Source of the DNA: Fennellomyces sp. T-0311
Taxonomy: Eukaryota > Mucoromycota > Mucoromycetes > Mucorales > Lichtheimiaceae
Assembly: GCA_025266875.1 (NCBI GenBank)
Contig: JALLLT010000032.1
Span: forward strand, 434,001 to 498,000
Direction of reading: 5' to 3'
DNA: 64,000 nucleotides
A model generated the notes under the pieces. It searched no databases and was not told the DNA's origin. It saw nothing but the letters and a program-made list of their open reading frames with translations. The translations under genes and the position numbers were made by a program. Below are positions 48,630-58,243 of the stretch, piece after piece (the stretch's first letter is position 1; every line of letters begins with the position of its first letter).

Positions 48630-49451
48630 CCTCTTACTGAGTTCAACGACTATCATCTTGAAGATGACAAGGAAAAAATGGCCACCATGCATCATAACAA
48701 GTTTCGAATGTACCGAAACCTTGCTGCGATTATCTTTATCGATATCGGCTTGCCAATCGCAGTCTATTATATTTGCCGTACATTCACCACCCAGTTAATT
48801 GCGTTGATTGTTTCCGGTATGCCTCCGCTCCTCCGTATCATCTACATTTTGTTCAAGTACAGACGCTTTGACTTTTTGAACGGCATCTTTGTACTCGCCT
48901 TTGGTTTATCAGCTGCTCTGTCCGTCATCAACGGTGATGTGCGTGCGGCTCTGCTGCGCGATGCTATTGTCACTGGCGTCGTTGGCCTGAGCTTTCTTGC
49001 TACTTTGATTCCCATACGAGTACAAAGTTTCACTTTGTATCCCATGACCCATTCCGTTGGTCGACGCTTTTTGGAAGCTCTGCCACCACAGATATGGACG
49101 GATGCTGATGGTGTAAAGCACGAAATGGCCAAGGGCGATTGGATGTGGAAATATATGCGCGTTTACCGTGTCCAGGCCTACGTCTTTACTGCGCTCTGGG
49201 GTTTCTTCTTACTGGTTGATTTTGGCATACGAGTCGCTCTGATTTATACTGGTGTCTCTGCAGATAATGTAGTCTTGTCCGGGACTATTATGATTGCCTC
49301 GATCTCGGCATTGCTGGGTACAGCCAGTGCAATTGTGTCGATTCGTCTGCGAAGACGAACCATTGCGGAATCCGAAGAATGGTTAAAAACACATGATTAT
49401 CCTCAAGATGCCAAGGCTTCCGACTATGGCGAAGGGAATTCAACTTTGTAA
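48615..49451 (+). CDS. Polytopic membrane protein, paralogue 4, with LTR-derived start
   Basis: Single exon, 278 residues from the ATG at 48615 (MSATTPLTEF). The first five codons lie inside the solo LTR and the next are target-site duplication, so this start was made by the insertion. A later in-frame ATG at 48678 (MATMHHNKF, good context AAAAATGG) could be used instead. The body matches the family: NLAAIIFIDIGLPIAVYYIC, LIALIVSGMPPLLRIIYILF, FDFLNGIFVLAFGLSAALSVINGDVRAALLRDAIVTG, WTDADGVKHE, then two late helices and a basic RLRRR segment. It lacks the family intron between ING and DVRAALLRD, so it is an early-diverged or retro-derived member. Expression from the LTR promoter is plausible. 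Confidence 0.8.
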   Translation: MSATTPLTEFNDYHLEDDKEKMATMHHNKFRMYRNLAAIIFIDIGLPIAVYYICRTFTTQLIALIVSGMPPLLRIIYILFKYRRFDFLNGIFVLAFGLSAALSVINGDVRAALLRDAIVTGVVGLSFLATLIPIRVQSFTLYPMTHSVGRRFLEALPPQIWTDADGVKHEMAKGDWMWKYMRVYRVQAYVFTALWGFFLLVDFGIRVALIYTGVSADNVVLSGTIMIASISALLGTASAIVSIRLRRRTIAESEEWLKTHDYPQDAKASDYGEGNSTL

Positions 49452-50870
49452 CAACCTTGCAAAGGAATGTCCGTGTACTATTGTAACATAACTATGTCTG
49501 TTCCGCCTTTCTAATAGAAATGCGTCTCCATTTTTCTTGTTGCGACTATATTACTTTGATAGCGCTTTTGGTCAAAAATAACTCAACAGTAACTCTGCAA
49601 CTCTTTGGATGTGTAGATGAGTTTTCTATTTCTCTTCTGTCAATGATCACCATAGAAATAGCCATTAAAGTTACACATTATAAACTCATTAGCACCCACA
49701 GCAATGCTATTACTTCTCATATAACTTGCCATATAATTGAGGTACAGATATCGGCGCATACCTTCCATCAAAGAAAATGAACCCGAAATATATGTATTCT
49801 TTTTAGTAGTAGTCATATTTTATTTGATGACTCGGGACCTCAAATAGTGCTTATATTACTTGCATAATGTAGCACATCAAGATATATAGACGCGTTGTGT
49901 TGAGAGAAATAATATAGGTAACCAGGATAGAATTTGTTGATGTGGTATCGCTTAACGAGAAAGGCCTTCGAAATGACGAGACCAAAATAGGATAATATTT
50001 TATTGAGGAAACTGCTCTCTATTTATACTGATGATGAGTTCGGGACGAAGAAGGCGAATGCTTTGTCTAATAAGCCTATGATCCATGTTATTGCCGACTT
50101 TCATATGATCTTGCCTTATAGATGAAGGAGCCGAAGAACATATGGAACCAAGTTAAAGGAGTTGCCTTACGATCGGTAAACCCGAATCAAGGTTGCACAT
50201 AAGAGCAAATAAGGCAACCGATAACTGTACGGTTGTTGATGTCGTAATGACAGCGGATATAGCATAAGAAGGAAAAGCATGTATCCATGGATGATAGTGT
50301 ATGTCGGGAATACGACAGTTAAGAATCTGAATAATTATCTATCTTTTAGTATGGATGAACTCTCTCTTTAATATCTTTTGCTGGAGATTCTAATATCTGT
50401 TCCTGAATAAATGATACTTGGCCGAGGACATATCGGGTTGCGTGTTCATCTTACGTTTTACCGCCGATGGTAGATATCGACTCCGTGTACCCTGTGATAG
50501 GTGCTTCTTCTGTAGAACATCATTCAGCTTCCCTAAAACTGGTGTAAGGTAATACCGTTTGGATCTTAGTCATCATTACTCTTCCAGAGTGTTCATCTGA
50601 TGGAATGTGCTGGAATGGATGTTTGCCCAATTCTCCATTATGTGCATACATGTGATGATTCACCACAAGAGGTATCATAAACGACTTGTCCAAAAAGAGA
50701 AACGCAAAGAAGCCTGCCAGAATGGTTACTGTCATAGCCATTTCTGGCAGACTTCTTTGGTTTCCCCTTTTTTGGGGTGAACTATCTTGTTGCGCAGTAA
50801 TTAGCTGTTGCACAGATTGCTGCAGTGTGTCACAGTTCCTCTTTGTACTCTCTTTTGTTATTATTATTAT
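49452..50870. other. Intergenic with unassigned short frames
   Basis: A 97-codon minus-strand open stretch (50520-50813) has one hydrophobic segment (MTVTILAGFFAFLFLD) but no family. A short text at about 50040-50080 (GTKKANALSNKP) faintly resembles the end of a retroelement RNase H domain. Neither is firm. Confidence 0.35.
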
Positions 50871-51177
50871 TGTGATGTAGAAGGATCAATCAGTAACAAT
50901 AAAGAGTCGCTGAGACCATAAAATAAATATTTGTTCTGGTTGTCTTTTTGTATGCTAAACTAGTGCCTTATTTATACTGTTGACTATGGCTTATCTTTGA
51001 CTGTCCTTCTAGCATCTTCTAGCTATTGAAGGTACATTTGCCATCTAGTGATCTTTCACTGAGTGTCGCTCTTCACTCCGATTCTTTCACTTTCATATTT
51101 TTATCTGATTCTTCTTTTATCCGAGCTTATGTTTATCCAAATTCACCTTTATGTAAATTATTATGTCGGCCATGACA
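50871..51177 (+). mobile_element. Solo LTR 2 (307 bases) with 5-base target duplication
   Basis: Begins TGTGATGTAG and ends CATGACA. It is flanked by ATTAT on both sides (50866-50870 and 51178-51182). Same family as the LTR at 48324-48629. The different target duplications show two independent insertions rather than the two ends of one element. Confidence 0.85.
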
Positions 51178-51955
51178 ATTATCATCACATTTATTATTGT
51201 TGGTGCGGGGTTAAAGCTTATAGTAAAAATCAAGGGTGACTGAAGCATACTGAACCAAACTCTTATAGCGATCTGCACAAGTATTCCCTAGCGATTAATT
51301 ACTGCACTAGTTTCCTAATATGACCTTCAAATTGTACAACGTTGTGTGCTTTAAAAAGCAAAACTTGATCAGATGAATAAACAACAAAGCTTTTCTTCCC
51401 AGAGGAGGATAGAAGAAAGCTCTGCCATGAGTGTGCTTTTAATTGTTGTAAATTCTAGTGTATTCATAGTGATTGGTTTTATTAGTGATTTGTAATTGTT
51501 CCAGTGCACTGCTGAGAGGTACTTTCTTTTCTTTTCTAATTGTATCCTCGCACTTCAAGTGTGATTCGATTCCATTCCAATACTGCACTTGCATATTGGC
51601 TTCTTCCAGATAATTATATAGGTAGATTTTTGCTTTTGCGAAGTATTATATTTTGTTCTTTGCTCACATGGCAGGGCTTCTCTATACAGGTCCTGCTGCT
51701 GTTACTTTACTGGATCTGACACTACATTATCCACATCATATACAGCAATCTGCAGTAGTATTTTACTAGCAGGAGAAAATATATAAATATCCTCATGGAC
51801 AAAAGTAATAAACGTCATCTATCTACTTCTCTCTCAAACCTCTTTTCTGTTATTGGCCACGGATCTATCTGCTAAAAAGTGACACGACAAGACCAAAAAG
51901 TGCGCTATACACTGGAGACACTAAAATACACTTCGTTACAAAGCTGATCCACAAG
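51178..51955. other. Intergenic, no gene seen
   Basis: AT-rich spacer between a solo LTR and the tRNA gene. Nothing recognised. Confidence 0.4.
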
Positions 51956-52029
51956 GGGGTCGACCGGGATTTGAACCCGGGGCCTCTCCGACCCAAACGG
52001 AGAATGATCACCACTACACCATCGACCCC
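51956..52029 (-). tRNA. tRNA-Pro (anticodon TGG)
   Basis: The minus strand folds as a standard cloverleaf: acceptor GGGGTCG pairs with CGACCCC, D arm with TAGTGG, anticodon arm CTCCG-TTTGGGT-CGGAG with anticodon TGG (reads CCA), and T arm CCGGG-TTCAAAT-CCCGG. 74 bases, no intron, CCA not encoded. Several mobile elements lie within a few kilobases. Confidence 0.95.
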
Positions 52030-52094
52030 AATGATACTGAAACAGCATCAAAGAAGTATATCTAAAGAAGCGCATCTCATTGGAATTTTTTATA

Positions 52095-52150
52095 GTTTTT
52101 TTTTATAATTTTAAAAGGTTTTTTTTATAATTTTAAAAGGTTTTTTTTTT
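52095..52150. repeat. Short AT-rich tandem repeat
   Basis: A unit of about 22 bases (T-run, then ATAATTTTAAAAGG) occurs twice in full with a partial third T-run. Confidence 0.7.
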
Positions 52151-52293
52151 ATTTTTTAAATATTTAGTGCTGCATTCGAGCTGTTTCTGCAGCTTTTTAT
52201 TTAATGGTACTTATTGTAAAGCTATTAGAGTAGTAGTGAAAGTATTATTTATATAAGTATATTGTTATATTTATAGTATAATTATAGCTTATA

Positions 52294-52465
52294 CAGTGGT
52301 CGCTTTATATAATGATATTTTATATAATGATAATTCGCTATAACGATACAATTCTCGATGTACCAATACGGTAATCACTGCCAAATCCCATTTTATATAA
52401 CGATATTTTGATATAACGATAAAGTTTGGGCTGTACCATCGTATCGTTATATAAAGTGGCCACTG
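52294..52465. mobile_element. MITE of Tc1/mariner type
   Basis: 172 bases between TA dinucleotides (52292-52293, 52466-52467). The ends are inverted: CAGTGGTCGCTTTATATAAT on the left; the right end read in reverse is CAGTGGCCACTTTATATAAC. Internal ATAACGATA motifs recur. No coding capacity. TA target duplication and CAGTGG ends fit mariner/pogo-derived MITEs. Confidence 0.8.
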
Positions 52466-52782
52466 TATATCATTTACTCTTAATTGCTTATTAACAATGA
52501 ATTACTTTAATTTTCTAATTTATAGCCACATCTTTATTTTGTCATGTATTTATTTTAATAATCTTGTTATCATGACTGATTAGATTATAGTAACATTATG
52601 TATTGTTGTTACTTTCTTTTTTTTTTACTTCATTAATATTGTGGTAAGAGAGAAATTGGATGACTTCCAAAACGTTTATACAGAATAAATAGATGGGGTT
52701 ACACAAAGTGGAATAAAGTTTATTTGCTTCGTATTTCCAAGAAGACTTCCAAAACTCAGTTTATCCATGATAAACATACTTT

Positions 52783-53963
52783 TTAGTTTCCTCTATTTCT
52801 TTCTCTCCAAACATCATGAAATACAGTGCGTATCTGGCTGATACCAACCTCAGACACGCGGAAGTTGTGTAATCTGAACAATACATGCAAGATTCGTCTG
52901 CGATGATGCTTATCGGAGGTCAAAGGGAGCTTAACACGCTGGAATGCACTTTCAATGGAATGCATTCCCCATTCTACTGCCTGCCTTTGACTTGTTATGG
53001 CACGGTACCATTGTACCTGGCTTAGGTCGTATTCTCGAGTGTTTTCTTTGGGCACACGGAGGATCTTAGCGCGGCCATCGTTGCTGCTGGCCCCAGGGAA
53101 CGCTGAATCCGCAAGCAACCGAAAGCCATCAGGGGTTCTGTCTGGATTAGATAGCGTATCTTTCAGATCCATGGCAATATAAGCATCGTGTTGAGAACCA
53201 GGGTTATTTAGGCTAACGGTCCAACATTATTAGTGTATTGATTTTGGTAAGAAACGTGGTACTCAACTAACCTGATCCAGCAGATGCGGCCATCCATTGT
53301 GAATACAATGACCTGTGATGCATAACATGCGGATTTCCAGCCGTTGTAGTATGCATTCTGGGATTTTCTGTCACCGGGCTCCTGGATCCTGAGATTCAAG
53401 CCGTCAATGCACCCAAAAACGCCTTGAAGTAGTGGCTCTCTAAGCTGCACCATGCTGGCAAATTGATGCATTTGTTGAGCGCTTGGCCATTTGATGCTCC
53501 AACGCGAGTCATTGACGGTGCTGAATAGTTCATCAAGAATCCTTATGCCCTTGTTGATGGCGCGACTAATGGTTGCAGATGTAACGCCAAAGTAGGACCC
53601 GATTATCTCTTGTTTTGTCGTCGTGTGGAACCACATCAAGGTTGCTGCCAACGCGGCCTGAGAGCTAAGTAGTTGTCGACGGCCAGTGGGACGCTGCGGA
53701 GGGTACCTGGGGTCAAAAACTTGATGCAAGGCATTGAATGAATGTGGGTCGAAACCAAAGTGGCTAACATAGGCACCAAGATGCTGTTGTGACAGGATGC
53801 AGTATCCAGCGGATGCATAGGGTGGGAGGATGCTACTGCGTGGGGTTACAAATTGTATACGCTGTCTACCAACCCAGTCTTGGAGGACAGCAAGATATAC
53901 TAATGCAAGGTATTGAAGTGTGAATGTGATTAAAGCAGATTGATCCATGATGGTACGTAGCAA
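52783..53963 (-). CDS. PIF/Harbinger transposase (DDE_Tnp_4-like)
   Basis: Exons 53963-53272 and 53212-52783 join in phase to 373 residues; ATG at 53948 (MDQSALITF) is an alternative start. A helix-turn-helix lies at about 115-140 (EIIGSYFGVTSATISRAINKGI). The catalytic domain has FGCIDGLNLRI (Asp 187), the family motif WISLNNPGSQHD created by the splice, LLADSAFPGAS (Asp 266) and AVEWGMHSIESAF (Glu 311). All three acidic residues are present. The transposase cuts at the terminal inverted repeats, usually with its Myb-like partner, encoded divergently at 54547. Confidence 0.9.
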
Positions 53964-54546
53964 AAAGAAAATGATCGTGATCTCTACTTTAAGTCGCTGG
54001 TTTTATAGGACTTCATATACTATTACCGAAAGCATACACCTAACAGTCCTCTAGTTGCTGCGCATAGATAATATTAGAAGAAGCAGACGGAAACGATGTA
54101 ATTCCCAGTACACGAGCCATGCTGCGGAAGCCATTACATGATGAGTAAACGTTTCCGCAGCAAATATAAATCTTACTTTTCTTTATAAAGTAAGCATGAT
54201 ATGTATAGACCATATACATCTTCTTTTATTGAAGTAATAATATATAACTGTACCGTATTGGATGGGTGCCCTTTAGCTTTGGATAGAGCTGCTTCAAGAA
54301 ATAAATCGATGGTGTCCTTCGGATGAGTTACAAAAAAGGAAAAAGAAGTTCAACCGGTGTCGATGACTAAATAGGTAATTTACATCAGCTATCATCGCTC
54401 ACTGCTACGGACGTTACACCATAGCAGCTACTTAGTGTGCTGCGGATCAAGAAGAATGAGTCGATATGAAAAATTATAAAAGGTACGTATTGCGCGAGAT
54501 AAGTGCCATATTCAATTTTTTCTTCAACTACTTTTACGTGATTATC

Positions 54547-55396
54547 ATGCCTCGCCAACCCAACTCCAAAACCTACCGTCCCGAAGAAGTCACCAAGTTA
54601 CTGGATGCAGTCGAGCAGGTGCTTCCTCGCGGCATGGAAGAGTGGAATGATGTTTGCGCTCAATTCAACGATGGTTTGCTGTCAGGTCGACGTAGAACGG
54701 CAGACCAAGTAAGACAGAAATGGAACAACCTTCTGACCGCTCGAGGCAACACTGGTACGTATTGGCGTTGTGAACTGAGCATCTTTGCATTATATTTACC
54801 AAACAACTTCCACATAGGCAACCCCACCAGAGGAGCCCAGCATCAACGCGCTCTCGCAATAAGAGGGCAGATCAATGTGCACGTTGCCAGCCAGGTCATT
54901 GACGATGGAGACCAGGGCGATGAGGACCAGAGCAGCAGCGACCAGGACGAGGACCAGGACCTTGGGCACGTTGATGATGATGTTGACAGCCAGTCAGCCG
55001 ATGAAGAGCCAAGGACATCTGTCGTTGCAGAACCCCCTCGTCCTCGAGCACAGACGGTACCGGAGCAGAGACGCGCCCACCGTAGCCTCCTCCAGGATGC
55101 TATTGCTCCTCTGGCTGCCTTAGCCGACCGTATCACGGCAACACCGATACAGCAGCAGCAACAGCAGGATTTATCTGGCATTAGCCTTGGAGTATGTGTC
55201 ATACCTGAGTGCATTCACGTTAAGTTTCGCATTAAACGTCTTTTTTTTACAGATGATGTCGATCCATACGATGATGCAGGATGTCCACAGGATGGTGAGA
55301 GGCATGGACAGCACTCTCTGCATCCAGCTGGAGGAGATCCGGAGCAGATTGGCCGGATTAGAGCGCAAGATGGAAGCCAAGGTCGGAAATCAATAA
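54547..55396 (+). CDS. Harbinger Myb/SANT-like DNA-binding protein
   Basis: Exons 54547-54754, 54818-55191 and 55253-55396 join in phase to 241 residues. The start at 54547 (MPRQPNSKTYRPEEV) is preferred over an in-frame ATG at 54466 because the Myb-like domain begins at once: YRPEEVTKLLDAVEQVLPRG, EEWNDVCAQF, RTADQVRQKWNNLL. An acidic Asp/Glu/Gln-rich middle follows, then a proline-rich stretch, a short poly-Gln run, and a C-terminal helix (LEEIRSRLAGLERKMEAK). In Harbinger elements this second protein helps bring the transposase to the nucleus and to DNA. Both introns have clean GT-AG ends. Confidence 0.82.
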
Positions 55397-55621
55397 ATGG
55401 CAAAAGTTTATTGAGGGGGGTCAGAGGGGGTCAATAGACCGTTGGGTATATCCAAGTTTATCACGAATAAACACTAAGTAAAAAAAAGTTATCCCCGTCC
55501 CCCCAATGCTGTTTATCGAGGGGTGATTAAGGTTTATCCATCGTCGAATTAGGAAATCCGTGTAACAATTCTCGTTTATTTTATTTTATCGCGCAGTGTA
55601 TAAACGTTTTGGAAGTCATCC

Positions 55622-55947
55622 ATTGATCAGCAAAATGATAAGTTCTGTAAGAATCAAATATATCTTTATTATATTAATGGTTCTCTATTTATATTGCTCG
55701 AAATAAAACTCATAATTAAATAGCTGTGGTTAGGAGGATGCTATATTATATAGCTAATACAGTAATGTTTCTAGACTTCTTGGAAAATCTAGTCATGCTA
55801 AAAGGCTATCTAAAGTAAATAAATAATACAAAGAATGAAAAGAGACTTATAGAAGTATCTTTGAAGTTTAGATGTGCTTTATTGAATGCAATACTCTATG
55901 CTTTTATATCTTTTTGTATACTAAATCAGCAATAGCAGATTAGATAG
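55622..55947. other. Intergenic between the Harbinger element and a solo LTR
   Basis: AT-rich, no gene or repeat recognised. Confidence 0.4.
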
Positions 55948-56221
55948 TGTGTTATCTGATTTAGATAGTAATAGAAGAACAAATAGAAAAGAGAATAGGA
56001 ATCCTTTAAGACACGGATTTATTCTGAATAACAGATCAAGTTCAACTATCAATTCAATATTCCTTTTATACTGAGCAATACGTTGTATGGATTGCGCCAT
56101 CCATGATTCTAAGTGACAATGTAGTACGGATTGCACCATCCTTGATTCTGAACGCGCATTAAGCTGAGTGCGACTCGGTATTTTAATCTTCCATTTTCGG
56201 ACTTAACTCTTGAACACCACA
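55948..56221 (-). mobile_element. Solo LTR of the chromovirus family, reversed
   Basis: 274 bases, the same length as the LTRs of the complete element at 57935-63170 and closely similar in reverse orientation (starts TGTGTTATCTG, ends TTGAACACCACA). Flanked by the target duplication GATAG (55943-55947, 56222-56226). Confidence 0.9.
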
Positions 56222-56753
56222 GATAGTATTTCACCTTTAGAATTGCCTAAATAGATAGAGGATGTATAGGATCCTTTCCTTTATTCTAATCATGCAGATC
56301 TGAGGGTGTGTTTGACATCTGCCATGCTGTGTAATAACTGCATTGCTATATTGGAGTCAGTTCCATGTCCTGTTGAGTTTATCCTATTCATTCATATAGT
56401 GTAATTCTTAATACATATAGACAAGTTACTATGTAAGTACATTTCATGATGATGTTGAACCGATATGTGTTATCTGATAGGAAATACCTTCTATTATTAT
56501 CATCTGTGGTTGTTTCACCACACTCAACAATGTAGTTCTTGAGCTCATTGACCAGTTTTATTGTGACACCATACTTCTTCATGAAGTGCACCATTGCATC
56601 GTCCTCTATGAAACCCTCAGACATCTCTGATTAGTATGTCATCTAGCACTCTTCGACATTTCTATAACCAAGTTCTCTCCATTCTTCCCCCCAGCCAGAA
56701 CTTGCCTACCAATGGTATTTGAGCCACGGATCCAGTGTGGTGGTGATCACATA
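56222..56753. other. Intergenic, no gene seen
   Basis: Spacer between the solo LTR and the left edge of Crypton copy 2. A 78-codon minus-strand open stretch is not supported as a gene. Confidence 0.4.
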
Positions 56754-57489
56754 CATAGGAGGTATCTGGTGGGGGTCTCCAGCTAGCGAGACTCAGTCCC
56801 GGTATTTTTTGGCAGTGGTTGAGGCTCCGAAGAAAATACCCTTGTTTGCAGCATGATTGGCAAAATTTCAATACCAGGTTGCTTATGCAAACTGACTTCT
56901 CTTTTTTTTCGTACCTGTTTTATGAATTCCTCTTATCGTTTACTGCATTCAGACCAGGCATTGTGTATACTCTCACTACAAATAAAAACAATTGCCAATT
57001 GAATGAATGTGCATTTCCACAAAGATAACTAATTTTGAGAGCATGTGTATACACCAATCAGCTACAACAACAATCGCATATGCACATTCAACAACAATTC
57101 TTTCAGTACTCAAAATCAAGGAGCAAATTATGTATGCTATATTCACATAAAAGCCCAGATAGGTTGTGCCTTGTTAAGCCTTCTCGACAAGATTATCACT
57201 ATCAGTAAAAGCATAACATTCTTCCAAGTAAACATCCCTACTATTTAGGTATGCAACTTGAACTCACAGATAAGTTAAGATCTGCTTTTTGTATGCTCTT
57301 TTCAACCAATGCATGCTTATCATGAACAATTTAACCACATAATACGCAGTACTGAGCAAATAGTCTACTCTAGGTTCAACAATAGTTATCCATGCCAGTA
57401 ATCAATTAATTGCTATGGCAGAATCCACTACTGCTTGCGATATCTATTTTACGTTTATGGCGGAAGGCTCAGAACCTAGAGATCTTTTA

Positions 57490-57930
57490 TTATCGTCTCA
57501 TTTGCTTGAGATGCTCTTGAAGAGCCCACAACGTTTGCCTTTTTGCAGGGAGAGGTAGACTGCGCCACATATTTTCAATTGCTTCGACAGCCTCCTGCTC
57601 CAATTTGCCTTCATCAATAAGACACTCAATTACCTCGATGATGATCTTGCAGCAGTTCCATTGACGATTGTCAGTTTTGTTGTGTCGCCATCCATCACCA
57701 TACTTCTGCTCGAGCTCGCGGATTGCAGGACCACCAAATATTCCCACTGTATATTCGTCCCAAAATTGTGCCACCATTTCGATGTTCGACTTGAGTTTAT
57801 ACTGCAGTGGGGCTGTGCTAGCATTTGGTGGTGCTGCCTGAGCTTGGTCATGCTCAGCAGTGTAAGCAGCTAAAGCGGGTGAATGCTGGTTATAGTGGCT
57901 ATGTATAATTGCTGACCCAACGGGTCATTG
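57490..57930 (-). pseudogene. Crypton recombinase C-terminal part (GCR1_C), copy 2
   Basis: The minus strand encodes FWDEYTVGIFGGPAIRELEQKYG as in copy 1, ending KQMRR at the same stop. The Crypton gene continues on the far side of the chromovirus at 63477-63920 (MVDTIDRRFAQAHESTQRLSV region), where the initial MEQFPEW equivalent is damaged (the ATG is lost). Interrupted by three LTR insertions and carrying many missense changes, it cannot be functional. Confidence 0.85.
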
Positions 57931-57934
57931 TGGG

Positions 57935-58208
57935 TGTGGTGTCCAAGAGTTAAGTCCGAAAATGGAAGATTAAAATACCGAGTCGCACTCAGCTTAATGC
58001 GCGTTCAGAATCAAGGATGGTGCAATCCGTACTACATTGTCACTTAGAATCATGGATGGTGCAATCCGTACAACGTATTGCCCAGTATAAAAGGAATATT
58101 GAATTGATAGTTGAACTGGATCTGTTATTCAGAATAAATCCGTGTCTCAAAGGATTCCTATTGTCTCTTCTATTTGTTCTTCTATCACTATCTAAACCAG
58201 ATAACACA
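57935..58208 (+). repeat. 5' LTR of the chromovirus
   Basis: Starts TGTGGTGTCC, ends GATAACACA. Contains a TATA box (TATAAAAGG, 58086-58094) and an internal near-tandem repeat of ATGGTGCAATCCGTAC. Confidence 0.95.
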
Positions 58209-58243
58209 TTTTTTTCCTTTGAATTCACCCACCTACCAATACC

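Larger units (their letters stand above)
52658..55621. mobile_element. Complete PIF/Harbinger DNA transposon
   Basis: 2964 bases bounded by perfect 25-base terminal inverted repeats (52658-52682, GGATGACTTCCAAAACGTTT onward; 55597-55621) and a 3-base target duplication ATT on each side. It carries the two divergent genes typical of the superfamily: a DDE transposase (minus strand) and a Myb/SANT-like protein (plus strand). Both are open after splicing. Confidence 0.92.

Noticed and set aside
50030..50110. Ty3/gypsy RNase H remnant (GTKKANALSNKP)
   Set aside because: Too short, lacks the usual AD before ALS, and nothing around it supports retroelement origin.
50520..50813. 97-codon minus-strand frame with one hydrophobic segment
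   Set aside because: A nearby inverted repeat (TGCCAGAATGG / CCATTTCTGGCA) forces part of the open frame; not convincing as a gene.
48324..51177. One LTR retrotransposon with these two LTRs as ends
   Set aside because: Each LTR has its own different target duplication (CCTCT and ATTAT), and the interval holds a host-family gene, not gag or pol.
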